Assembly: GCA_021014945.1 (NCBI GenBank)
Contig: MU266804.1
Location: 1 to 13,392 of the forward strand
Origin: Leucogyrophana mollusca
Taxonomy: Eukaryota > Basidiomycota > Agaricomycetes > Boletales
Direction: 5' to 3'
Length of the DNA stretch: 13,392 bases
Positions 1 through 8,863 of the stretch are shown in pieces. Positions within the stretch are counted from its first letter, which is position 1. Each line of letters opens with the position of its first letter. The notes under the pieces are model-generated. The model was given only the letters and a program-made list of their open reading frames with translations. It was not told where the DNA came from and ran no database searches. The position numbers and the translations under genes are program-made.

Positions 1-541
1 GAAAATGTGCTTATATGCCTTTCACGCAATCAGAGCTCAGGGTTACAGCTGAGATGGGAGCCACTCACAGATACCAGAATAAAACTTCGAAGAAGCCCGT
101 TCCAAGGATCTTCCGGGTCGTAATTGTACCCAAGATAGAGGAAGATGGGCCACTGGTCGCCGGACACAGTCATTTCGCCACTACATAGCTTTGCTTTGAT
201 TCTGGTAGACGGTTATTTTGAAAGGACTCGAGAACAATCCGCACTACGCACTCGTTATTAGCCCAGTCAAGGCCCGCTGGGCAAAGCAGCGCCCCTGTGC
301 GTTCGTGGTGAAATCCTCGATCGACTTTGACGTTACGGGCCAAGGGCGGCTGAAGCGACTGTCCTCGAGGCGTAATCCAATCAATGACTGCACCCTTGAG
401 GCTCTTCGTGTCGCCTGATCTTGAGCTGGCAGCACCTTCTGGTGGCTGGTGGCTGGTAACAGATGACGGAGCAGTGGAGGGCCGACGAGAGCCTGAGTCT
501 GTGTAATCGGGGTGCATCGAAGTCGGATCCTTCGGCGCCAT
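1..541 (-). CDS. Partial Agaricomycete expanded-family protein of unknown function (DUF6698-like), 3' end off the left edge
   Basis: Two exons are readable on the minus strand: 541-252 and 201-69. They are joined across a 50-nt intron (202-251; donor GTGCGT, acceptor TACCAG), and a further donor GTGAGT at 68-63 sends the gene beyond the window. The joined frame has no stop. Recognisable motifs are GDTKSLKGAVIDWITPRG, DRGFHHERTGALLCPAGLDW and, after the splice, SGEMTVSGDQWPIFLY and YDPEDPWNGLLRS. I recall this pattern from a very common Agaricomycete protein family, probably the one named DUF6698; the name is unverified. No catalytic motif is visible. The ATG at 541-539 is the best in-frame start, but family-like sequence only begins near 450 (EGAASSRSGDTKSL). 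The first 34 or so residues are Ser/Pro/Thr-rich, so the true 5' exon may differ or be lost. The exon calls are strong, the start is weak and the function is unknown. Confidence 0.75.
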
Positions 542-1409
542 CACCTCCTCTGGATCGTGGGTCGGTGTATGATCGCTATAATACCAACACGAAAGACCAA
601 ATAAGTTTGGGCGAGTGCGAGAAAGCGACCAACTGCAAGATCGTCCACCCATCATCCAAACACAACGTTCATTTGCTCCCGAGGGTTCGTTTTATGAAAC
701 GTCCCATTCGCCATCTTCGTCTCCATGATCATCTTCAAACATATACGCTGGCCGAGTGACTCGCGGATGCCCACAGAGTGCAATCGCCGAAAAACCAGAG
801 AAAATCCTCAGAGACCCAAGGAAAATCTCGCAGCCTGGACCAACTGATTGAATAGGATAAAAATTGGGATGTAGCCAGGCCTGAGCCTCATATCGTACCA
901 GTCTTGAATGCCGCCCGCTGACGGAAGGCTCCAATCGGATGGGAGATCAGGCAGATTCCCCGTAAGATGAGCGCAGCGTTGCGGATGGGGGTGGCGAGAA
1001 AGGCATTCTGACTCGAGCCATTCGCCTGGGAAACAGCATCGGTGTTTCGGCTTTACCGAAGTTCTCGAAATCGTCCGGTGGCAGTTCCGAGCCATACCGT
1101 GACTCAAGTTCCACTACTAGTAGTACTAAGCAACTCGCGCTGTTTCCATCATTGCGGACCAACGGAAGAAATCCAGCCTCCCGGCGATTGGAGACTGCTT
1201 CACCTTCGGTGAGTTTTACTTAAGACCCGTTCAGGTCCAACTACTGTTACAAGGCGAGATCCCAAGGGACTGTTGAAAGGGTCATCAACCATAAACACGC
1301 TCAAATCACGTCCACCAGTAGTTCATACAAGGTCAAAGACATATCGTTTACTCTTGCCCAAAAGCGCAAGCACAATGCATGGTACCATCTGGGCGAAAGC
1401 CTAACATCG
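542..1409. other. Stretch with no confident gene
   Basis: Several minus-strand frames are open here (for example 808-1107 and 692-934), but none shows a family I recognise and I could not chain them with credible splice sites. The stretch could hold a diverged or decayed 5' part of the gene at 1-541, or simply be the spacer between two minus-strand genes. A perfect 12-bp palindrome, ACTACTAGTAGT, lies at 1113-1124. I saw no RNA gene. Confidence 0.4.
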
Positions 1410-3021
1410 TCACTCATGTTCCGGGCTCGAAATTGCGACATGCCTGCGGTCAGAGCTGTGAGGAACATCGAGAATCGCAGATAATTCAACGTACATTCTA
1501 ATAGTCTCATTGATGAATGAATTCAACGCTTTCTGAAACTCAGCCTCAGCGGCGAGCTTGTGGCGGAGAGTCCTGTCAATTCGAGTCCCAAATAACACGA
1601 TCTCCTGGTGAACGACCGCGTCACGGCGCTCTCTGGAGAATGCCCTCCGAAAAAGGCAGTAGTGGATCTATTCATCGCGTAGTTCAGCTCGCTCGGAGTC
1701 GTGACATAAAAAACATGATGCTTACCGATGTTAATATGACGGCTAGGAATCGCCCACCGTTGGCAACAGTCAGCACCCCGCGTCGCCGAAGAACTAAACC
1801 CAAGACATCGCCACCGCGCATGACAGTATTCACGATTTTTTGAATGTTGTCGTTGAGCGCGAAGTCGAGCTACGTTCCCGCGGGTTAGTATAGGGGAGCT
1901 CGGGAGCTTTGCGATTACTCACGCACTGGCCCACGAAGCGATCATCTTCCAGCAATTGCGAAGCACGAGCACTGATCTCGTGCGTGGTCGCAGCAATGCC
2001 TTCCGCAGTAGGTGTAAAAAGACCGAACATCATTCTCTCGTGGTCCTGGGGGGGATTCTTGTCCTTGGTACTGCCAAGGCCGTGGGGGTCAAAGCATTTG
2101 GAGCTGCGCATTGCGATGAGGTGGATAAAACCATGTTGAAGGAATTCAGCCATCTAGAAAAGTGTAAGGGTAGTTTCAATGACGGTGGACGCGACCTACA
2201 GTACTCTGGGTATGTTTTGGCATCACCGTTACTCCTGATACGGGAGGTTAGACAACATTTTATATAAGTACAAGGACGCGCGCACCCGTGGCTCCGGGCT
2301 CAGTCAGGACGATATCCGCTCTCGCATTGCGAAGGGCCGTCCGAGCGCGAATATTTGCCTCCGCAGGAATGGTGAATAGTTCTACTGTTTCATCGGATAG
2401 TTTGTCTTGAAGGACGATAGCCTTTGCGGCCGATAAGATCTTTGCCGTGAGAGCTGGGTCGTCCGTATGGTGGCCCGCGGTGTTGGCGCGGACTTCCTGG
2501 GATACCTGTGTCTCGTAAAATACGAGAGTGCGAACGTCTATATGGGCCCCAGGTTGCCGGCGACTTCGCGCACGTGAGCCGCGGGAGCTAGTAGATAGTT
2601 TGTCGGACGCGGATCGCCCGCTTCCGCGGTCAGTGGTAGGCAGTGCTGGGGCGTGTGCTAAAATAGTGTTAGTTGACCCGTTGTTCAAACCCAGGCGCAA
2701 CAAAAAAAACTTACTGGTGCTGGTCGTCTGTTGATAGTCTACGGCTTGCGGGGCAAGAAAGTTGGCCACGGATATATCCTCTGCATCCTGGTGTTGGAGA
2801 GCGAGCGGATACTGTTCTAAACTAAGGTTTTCGTCGAAATATTGTTGGGCAGAACCGCCGCCGGTGGGACTCTTGTCCGGGTACCTGACGAAGTTCCACT
2901 GATCAATTAATCGTAACGGGTCGACAGGTTGTAGATCGGCATTGAGGGCGTTCCCCTGGGAGACAGAGAAATCGTAAGGATCGCCGCTGAAGTCAGGAAA
3001 GAACTCCTGACTGCCCGTCAT
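1410..3021 (-). CDS. Seven-exon gene, about 431 aa, function unknown (possibly DUF6532-type)
   Basis: Proposed minus-strand exons are 3021-2715, 2657-2286, 2234-2200, 2153-1923, 1869-1726, 1667-1495 and 1443-1410. Phases agree at every junction and the frame ends at a TGA (1412-1410). Several introns are textbook: 2658-2714 (GTAAGT, CAACTAAC, TTTTAG), 2235-2285 (GTCTAAC branch), 1870-1922 (ACTAAC branch) and 1668-1725. The ATG at 3021-3019 starts the longest frame. Residues 1-112 are low complexity, 113-137 are Arg/Ser-rich, and a mostly helical, charged domain follows from about 142. Segments such as FLAVILTSIHYCLF near residue 355, and the alternation of conserved helices, resemble the Agaricomycete family I know as DUF6532, but this is a weak match. 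The 35-nt exon 2234-2200 is the least certain piece, and the 231-nt exon before the GTGAGT donor could hide another intron. The gene is divergent from the gene starting at 3642. No enzymatic motif was seen. Confidence 0.65.
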
Positions 3022-3641
3022 GTTGGGACATGTGCGATATACTCTGCTTGTGCACCGGTCTTTAACCTCTCGATAGGACTGGAGTAGCTGGGTGATAGAC
3101 GGATATAAAAAACTTGAAGTGAGGTCTATGGAAGCTAAAAATAAGTTGAGACAGACCCTCGACAGATCAAAGACAGCATGAGACCGACCAATAAAACTTG
3201 AAGTAAGATCCTGTAAGATCCACGGAAGCTAAAAATAAGTTAGAACGAACGCTCGACAGATCAAGGATAGATTGATGACAGACCAAGCTCATAAAAAGTT
3301 CGCAGATGCACGAATTAAATGATCCTATAGCCAAGACACATCCTGGTACTTATAAGAATGGAATGAACGTACCCACACTGATAGCTACGGGTGTCCAATG
3401 AGCTTGAAATCTGATTCGAATGATACGCCGACAGCGCCTTTACTAGTACGGTGTAAGTAAATTTGTAGTATGCCTCACGTGTCGGTAAATACTTAAGTGT
3501 AATTCACTGATTGGACTTCGTGACACGTTTTCTCACATTCCAAGCTCCTCATTCTGCTCGAAGTTCATTTCGTTGTGAGTTCCATCCGATGCCATTGCTC
3601 TTGAACGAGGGACAAACGCTGTGTACTAGGTAACAACCACC
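3022..3641. promoter_or_regulatory. Divergent intergenic region, presumed to hold both promoters
   Basis: This 620-bp gap separates the start of the minus-strand gene (3021) from the start of the plus-strand gene (3642), so both promoters should lie in it. It is AT-richer than the coding regions and contains the two-copy repeat at 3104-3290. No specific core-promoter element could be assigned with confidence. Confidence 0.45.
3104..3290. repeat. Imperfect two-copy tandem repeat (about 87 and 100 bp)
   Basis: Copy 1 (3104-3190) and copy 2 (3191-3290) share, in the same order, ATAAAA..ACTTGAAGT, GGAAGCTAAAAATAAGTT, CTCGACAGATCAA and a closing GA-rich block. Copy 2 is longer because it carries a small internal duplication of TAAGATCC near 3204-3221. 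A third start-like string, ATAAAAAGTT, follows at 3291. The repeat lies between two divergent genes and could hold duplicated regulatory sites or be part of a small decayed element. Confidence 0.8.
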
Positions 3642-4415
3642 ATGTCCGTTGATATACCTCAGTATTCATCCAGCAACATAACTAGTTGGCTAAAACGTAC
3701 CTCCACGGTCAGGATTACTTTGGATTCCTTTATGACTCGGAACTGAAGCTACTTTAGCACACACCTCTCCCAGTTCCAGATTCAGTAAACACCCCTCTGT
3801 CTCGCCTTACGGTCATTGCCACGAAACTACTTGAGGAGCGTCGCATTGAAAGAAATACTGCCAATAGCTCATACAAGGCCGCTTTGTCGGAATTGACGAG
3901 GCTCGACCGCGCCGTCAACAATGCTAAGGAGAAGTGCAGACGTACCAATCACCGTGTACATGTGCTGCAAGCCCAGTTTGAAAACAGCGGGGATGCCCTT
4001 ATCTCCAGTGGCTGGCCAGATGCAAGTTGCGGCTCTGATCTGGACGACGCTACATCTATTGTCTTGCGAGATATCCTGTCTAGCGGTGAGGTGGACCAGG
4101 AGTTTTTTGAGGTTTGACTTCAACCCCATTGCGAATACTAATTACTGATGCAAAACCCAGCAACTCCAGTTCGAAAGCTTTTCTCATCGGTTGGATCCTC
4201 CCCAGGCAGACAAAATACTTGCCATCGCGGCCGCCGCACAAGAAGAAAGTTGTGCAGAAAAGGTGGCGATTGAACATCAATTCCGGCGCAGCCTATTGCT
4301 CTATCGTCTGCACGAGGGAGAGTTCCAGAAGGCCGAACGGGCCTATCTCGCGGCTGAACAAGCGGTATCCTCAATTCGCCAACGCTACCCTTCTTCATTC
4401 CGTTCTCTGCACTGA
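3642..4415 (+). CDS. Three-exon gene, about 215 aa, charged and probably coiled-coil, function unknown
   Basis: Proposed exons are 3642-3696, 3774-4111 and 4161-4415, ending in TGA (4413-4415). The ATG sits in a good context (CACCATGTCC). Intron 1 (3697-3773) uses donor GTACCT. Intron 2 (4112-4160) uses GTTTGA with a TACTAAT branch and the acceptor CCCAG, and is phase 0. The product begins MSVDIPQYSSSNITSWLK. From about residue 30 it is rich in Glu, Lys, Arg, Ala and Leu in a heptad-like spacing, for example LLEERRIERN, ELTRLDRAVNNAKEKCRR and, in exon 3, KAERAYLAAEQAVSSI, which suggests two coiled-coil helices around an acidic linker. There is no signal peptide, membrane segment or catalytic motif. 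I recall similar short coiled-coil proteins, repeated and unnamed, in Agaricomycete genomes. It is co-oriented with the large frame starting 591 bp downstream. The first-intron acceptor is ambiguous (3773, 3779 and 3785 all keep frame). Confidence 0.7.
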
Positions 4416-5006
4416 CGGTCGCGTATATAATCTGTGTGTGGGACAGTCTTTGATTAAAGGATATGTATCTGAACCCTATGTGTAGCTTGCACCTGTCTTA
4501 CTAATAGTTATTGCATTCTTGGACTCGGCCACTCCATCTTCAATCCCCAGTTGCCAATGCCATCAACTATTTATTCTCCTGTTAACTTACACCAGCCTAT
4601 TTTGTTCCACGCAGCTTTTTAAGTCGAGGGTACAAGGCGTGGGAATTTTGTTGAAACTCATTCGGGTGTAAGCACACCACTCGTTCAACACTCGTTAGTC
4701 ATTTCAAGTACCGGGACGGTGGAACTGTCCTCGTACTTTCCTTGCCACCCTTCGCAAAAAGAGCGGTTTAACTGTTCTAGCAAAGTGGCAGCTCACCCCT
4801 CTCAAGTCTCGAAAGGCGGTTCAACTGTCTTTGCGTCTTGCTTGGGTTCACTCCATCAAGCGACAAAGCGCAGGGCTGTTTAACGGCCCTCTGTCTTTGG
4901 CGCGTTTCCTTCTTCACGGGACTGTACAACAGACCTCCGGAGAAGTGACCCCTACCACAGTACACGTCCTGCGACTGCCAAGTTCATATCGACACAACCG
5001 CTCATT
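4416..5006. promoter_or_regulatory. Spacer and presumed 5' leader or promoter of the 1038-aa gene
   Basis: Between the stop of the coiled-coil gene and the ATG at 5007 there is no convincing coding frame. The first part should contain the 3' end of the upstream transcript; the last 300 bp are C/T-rich and carry the degenerate repeats described separately. Such pyrimidine-rich leaders are common just before fungal starts. Confidence 0.4.
4716..4902 (+). repeat. Four degenerate direct repeats, core GCGGTTTAACTGTC
   Basis: Related cores occur at 4716 (ACGGTGGAACTGTC), 4763 (GCGGTTTAACTGTTC), 4816 (GCGGTTCAACTGTC) and 4874 (GGCTGTTTAACGGCCC). Each is followed by a short CTTTG/CTTGC-like tail. 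Spacing is about 47 to 58 bp. The similarity is judged by eye and is imperfect. The series ends about 100 bp before the ATG of the 1038-aa gene, so it may be regulatory or a decayed minisatellite. Confidence 0.5.
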
Positions 5007-8000
5007 ATGGTGACGCTCAATCTTGAAGCCATCGCGCGCGATCTTGGACAGATGTGGAACCCCTGGTTCCGACCAATGGATACTTACTATTGGGTGTGCC
5101 TGAATTCCAAGAATCCGGAAAGCATCAGTCCCAGGGACGACTCCCCGCATGATGCGATGCGATTCGAGTCGGGAGAGTACCGTGACCGCGATTGGGCTCT
5201 TTATCCCCGCATGTATTCTGGCAGCCGGCCCTGGGAGGGATTTATTCCCCAGCCTTCGGTTGCAGTACTTGAAGGTCCGCACAGATGGGTATGGCTTGGT
5301 CGTGCTGAGCCAACTCACTGGACGGAGGCGACCGGGGACCGAGTACGATTGAAACCTGGGGTTGTCAAAGCTGTGGAAGCGACGTACGCAAATGTCGAGC
5401 ATATGATACACGAGGTCTGTGGGGTGTATCAAATACCACAAAGCGAACGTCCGTCCGTTAGCAATCGACAATGGCTACGTCAAGAATTCATGTTGGCCAA
5501 ATTGTTAGCACCACGGCTGTGGGACCTCAGAAGGAACGTGGTGGATCTCCTCGGGTTCGTAGCCTGGAAGATTCTGCTTGACGAAAAAGGTTGGCGGACT
5601 AGGGCCTGGGACCCTACATTCGTGGACGAAGTCTTGGGAATGGGGTTTCTGGACTGCACGAAGCGAGGCATTCACATCAAAGCCCCCATGTCTGACCTCG
5701 CGCTAATAATGAAATGGTTAACATACGGGGTGCCTGTGCATTACACTTGGGACCCGAAAGTCGGGGGCCCATGGTCTCCCGTGGATATGAAAGCACGAAA
5801 CTGTCATCCGTACAATCACCTCGAAGGCGAGAAGGCAGCTCCACCCTCCTTTCAGGCTAAGTCGAAACTGAAAGTCAGGGGCACACAACACTTGCCAGCG
5901 GGGGAAACTTCTGCGCACGGAGGGAAGAAGGTAGCCAAAGCGAGGATAAGGAGTTTTGTGGTCCTGGCTGGCGGGGGGCACGTACGTGAAGTAACTTTTC
6001 GAAGTAAGGCTAAACGCCTGCTGCAAACCTATGGGGGGGAAACCCATCAGCACCCCGAAGGGGATATCGAGGTGATTAGTCCAGCGTACGAGCCCGACGA
6101 CGACGACGACGAAGGCTTTGGGAAGCAATACCCAATTTCCATGCTGTCGAAATGGATTGGCTCTAAAGCAGAAATCACTCGCTTGGACGACGATGACGAT
6201 TGGGTCCCCCCGGAAGCGATGAGGATTCAGCACGAGCGGATATTCTCGCCACCAGAAGGACAGTCAAGCATACCGAGGAAGCTGCAGGCGGTGGCGGCAA
6301 CACGAACTGCAACGTTGTCGTTGTCGCACCCACCTTACGCAGCTGTAGTCAGACCAGACCTTCCTCCGGCCTCAACGCAGCAAGGAACCGCGTTTGTTGT
6401 GGCGAAGCCTACGGTTCCAATTACTGTTGAAAATTTCGGGGAGCCTGAAAGTGCCAGAATAGACCAGGCTCTCGCGTACACCCCGAAGTTAAATGGTTTC
6501 GACGACGGAGATGGGATGGATGCGGACCAGTCGCGTTTAGCCGGTAGCTGGAACGCAGACGATGCCGAGGAAGAGCCCGACAATCCAAGTGATAATCAGG
6601 GCATCGAAGAGACTCGCGCTGCCGCGCCGACGGTCTCGCCAGCGGGCGAAAGTCGTGAAGACGAAGTCGGCGAACGTCTAGCTGAAACTGCAGCGCGGAT
6701 AGCTCGTGTAGAGGACGAACGGACGCGGAAGGAAGAGTATAGAGGTCGCACGATGGATCGTATTCGTTATTCTCCTTCTCATAACAACGGAAAGAGAGCG
6801 CGGAGGGAAGATTCTACTTCTGTGGTTCGGAGGTCACGAGGACACGACGTCTGGCGACCTGGACCCGCTGGCTCCCGACGCTGGTCTCTTTCACCACCAC
6901 CAAGTCGCGCGAAAGTGAATTCACGACCACCCTCTCGGGGGAAACGTGGGCGGCGAGGTGACTCTCGCGCGCGTTCTCCCTCAAGACAGTCGCCCATGCG
7001 ATTGTATCACGACGAGGAGGCGCCTCACCGACAGCAATCGTCAGTACGAGCCGACAGAACGCGACGGTCGCCCGAAAAGCCTAAGCCGTCATTAGAGCAG
7101 AGATTGGGGCTTTCGCGCTCGCATGAAGCAAGGGCAGGGCCGTCTTGTCATAGTACTGGGCAGGGAGCAGCGCTACTTGGTCGGCTGCAGGATCGTCCTG
7201 ACTACAACATCACAGCTGCGCAGTGGGTGCGCGAACAGTTCGGTTCTGAGGTCGATCCGTTCTTGCCTGCAGCGTCTACAGTGCTGACGGGTTTCGTGCC
7301 TCCCGCGGTCGGAACGCATTTGCGCCAAGGACGTTTGGAAGTATGCGCTACGACGGCGGTGCGATGTCATGTGTGGTTGGCGGAACTACCGCAGCTGAAA
7401 CCCGCCGATCTCATGGAACGTTGTCTAGCTCGGGGCATGCCCTTTAGAGTATGGATCCCTGTGGGTCATATGAATCGTTTGATCCCCCCCGGATTATCGA
7501 AGTCTAAGGGAAAACCGACTTATCTACAGACGACGGACGCCGTTATGTCGAAAAAGGATCTGGCGGAGGCGTGTACTGAATACCTGTCAACGGTCACTAT
7601 GGTCCTAATGCGACCACACGCACGACGGCTACTCACTATGGGTGGTCTACTTTGGCGTATAGCGTTAGAATATGGCCCACCAACATTATACCACGCAGCC
7701 CTCGCGGGACCCTCCATCGACACAACATTGTACAACTCGGGGGAATATCTTCCGGAGTCTGGTGAAACAGACGACACCGTGTCAGAAACGGAAATCGAGG
7801 TACTCTTAGGGGGGCTCGAAGGAGCCACCACTCGCCAACGCTTGTACCTGTGGCCGTCACTGGAAATGTTCGAGAACTCAGGGCGATGGACGGGAGAATG
7901 GTCGGCTCGTAATGAGTCCTGGTTCAAATCACGTACAGCTCTTATTGCAGGACGATCACCTGCAGCCTTTCAGTCCAGGAAGGCCTGGAGGAAAGCCTTC

Positions 8001-8123
8001 AAGAGTTTGTCGCACGACACGCTCTCAAACGGTTCGGTGGTCGGCACAGCATCGCACGCTGAACAACTCTTACGCTCTGACATCCATAAGTTCAGCTCTT
8101 CACTGGAGCTGCTGGCATTCTAG
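5007..8123 (+). CDS. 1038-aa Agaricomycete protein of unknown function with acidic and RS-like linker
   Basis: This is a single uninterrupted 3.1-kb frame from an ATG in a favourable context (A at -3, G at +4) to TAG. Residues 1 to about 260 look like a folded domain rich in Trp and Tyr, with WNPW at 17-20, RDWALYPRMYSGSRPWEG near 70 and PVHYTW at 243-248. The middle is probably disordered: Asp runs near 361-367 and 392-397, then a basic Arg/Ser/Pro region at about 583-711 with SR and SP dipeptides like an RS domain. A second conserved-looking block follows, with MGGLLWRIALEY from residue 878 and W-rich segments (WTGEWSARNESWFKSR) near 965. I recall this two-ended architecture from repeated, unnamed Agaricomycete proteins; I know no function. 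No polymerase, nuclease, protease or zinc-knuckle motif is visible. The absence of introns, unlike all neighbours, would fit a mobile or Gag-like origin, but that is inference. Confidence 0.85.
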   Translation: MVTLNLEAIARDLGQMWNPWFRPMDTYYWVCLNSKNPESISPRDDSPHDAMRFESGEYRDRDWALYPRMYSGSRPWEGFIPQPSVAVLEGPHRWVWLGRAEPTHWTEATGDRVRLKPGVVKAVEATYANVEHMIHEVCGVYQIPQSERPSVSNRQWLRQEFMLAKLLAPRLWDLRRNVVDLLGFVAWKILLDEKGWRTRAWDPTFVDEVLGMGFLDCTKRGIHIKAPMSDLALIMKWLTYGVPVHYTWDPKVGGPWSPVDMKARNCHPYNHLEGEKAAPPSFQAKSKLKVRGTQHLPAGETSAHGGKKVAKARIRSFVVLAGGGHVREVTFRSKAKRLLQTYGGETHQHPEGDIEVISPAYEPDDDDDEGFGKQYPISMLSKWIGSKAEITRLDDDDDWVPPEAMRIQHERIFSPPEGQSSIPRKLQAVAATRTATLSLSHPPYAAVVRPDLPPASTQQGTAFVVAKPTVPITVENFGEPESARIDQALAYTPKLNGFDDGDGMDADQSRLAGSWNADDAEEEPDNPSDNQGIEETRAAAPTVSPAGESREDEVGERLAETAARIARVEDERTRKEEYRGRTMDRIRYSPSHNNGKRARREDSTSVVRRSRGHDVWRPGPAGSRRWSLSPPPSRAKVNSRPPSRGKRGRRGDSRARSPSRQSPMRLYHDEEAPHRQQSSVRADRTRRSPEKPKPSLEQRLGLSRSHEARAGPSCHSTGQGAALLGRLQDRPDYNITAAQWVREQFGSEVDPFLPAASTVLTGFVPPAVGTHLRQGRLEVCATTAVRCHVWLAELPQLKPADLMERCLARGMPFRVWIPVGHMNRLIPPGLSKSKGKPTYLQTTDAVMSKKDLAEACTEYLSTVTMVLMRPHARRLLTMGGLLWRIALEYGPPTLYHAALAGPSIDTTLYNSGEYLPESGETDDTVSETEIEVLLGGLEGATTRQRLYLWPSLEMFENSGRWTGEWSARNESWFKSRTALIAGRSPAAFQSRKAWRKAFKSLSHDTLSNGSVVGTASHAEQLLRSDIHKFSSSLELLAF
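6096..6111 (+). repeat. Short GAC triplet run coding for poly-Asp
   Basis: About five GAC/CGA triplets in a row encode part of an Asp tract in the 1038-aa protein; a related GAC/GAT run follows near 6187-6199. Runs of this kind can change length by slippage without breaking the frame. Confidence 0.7.
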
Positions 8124-8561
8124 CGGAAAATCGTCTTCCCAAGGGGGCTATGTGACATCACCTACAGTCCCGCGGGATGAGTACGATACCTTATGTATTT
8201 CGTTTCACCTACTGCGAATTCTCCGCCCTGACTTAAATTACAAAGTAGCTACATATACGACTACCTACAGAAATAAACGTATTTTTTGCACTGCTCTTCA
8301 GCGCGAAGGAGTCAAAGTAAGAAAGCGCCGTGGCGGGTCTCGGGGCCTCTTTGGATTTCGGGGCTTATTACTTGCATGCCCACACAGCATCCGCGACCCA
8401 CGTTTCGTCGTTGGTTCTTGAAGTTATTATTATTCAGCGTGCCTGCTTCACTCCAGATCCGCTTCTTCGGCAGATAGTCTCTCATCGTTGCTTCCACTCT
8501 CAGTCATGTCTTAATCCGAGACCATCAAGTTGACTCTTTGACTCGGACTTCTCTGAGGCTA

Positions 8562-8753
8562 CCTCACGGAACGCGGCGGCTTGAACGGCTTAGCTGTTCT
8601 CGTCGTTTTTGCCTCTGGCAGTGAAAATCTGAATCGGCTTAGCTGGCTCTTGATTTTCCTCGCGGAACGCGGCGGCTTGAACGGCTTAGCTGTTCTCGTC
8701 GTTCTTGCCTCTGGCAGTGAAAATCTGAATCGGCTTAGCTTGCTCTTGATTTT
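8562..8753 (+). repeat. 96-bp tandem duplication, two copies
   Basis: Copy 1 is 8562-8657 and copy 2 is 8658-8753. By eye they differ at three positions only: 8566/8662 (A/G), 8608/8704 (T/C) and 8645/8741 (G/T), or 93 of 96 identical. A few bases of a third unit (CCTT) follow. The high identity implies a recent duplication. Because 96 is a multiple of three, one frame stays open through both copies, but no gene is supported. Confidence 0.9.
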
Positions 8754-8848
8754 CCTTCGCCCATCCCTACCTTACAATAGGTATCGGCGCTCAAACTGCC
8801 AGTTTTCGTGAGGATAGGTATCCACCCTTAGGCATCACAGAAGTTATG

Positions 8849-8863
8849 TCCACCATAGGTGGA
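8849..8863. repeat. Small perfect hairpin before the transposase start
   Basis: TCCACC and GGTGGA form a 6-bp stem around an ATA loop, ending 4 bp before the ATG at 8868. It could form in the 5' leader of the mRNA; with such a short stem it may also be chance. Confidence 0.4.

Noticed and set aside
692..1107. Overlapping minus-strand frames with pieces such as DWYDMRLRPGYIPIF
   Set aside because: Not recognised, and no consistent splice chain to the genes on either side could be made.
1113..1124. Perfect palindrome ACTACTAGTAGT as a regulatory operator
   Set aside because: A single short palindrome with no nearby supported promoter; chance is a sufficient explanation.
1517..1843. 108-codon plus-strand frame
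   Set aside because: Antisense to spliced exons with good junctions on the minus strand.
4914..5471. 185-codon minus-strand frame opposite the start of the 1038-aa gene
   Set aside because: It lies antisense to a much longer and better supported frame; no introns or motifs of its own.
5718..6233. 171-codon minus-strand frame with poly-Val
   Set aside because: The Val run is the reverse reading of the GAC (Asp) tract; a shadow frame.
8581..8811. Open plus-strand frame of 76 codons with leucine-rich repeated sequence
   Set aside because: It exists only because the 96-bp duplication is a multiple of three; no ATG at the start, no splice partners and no family likeness.
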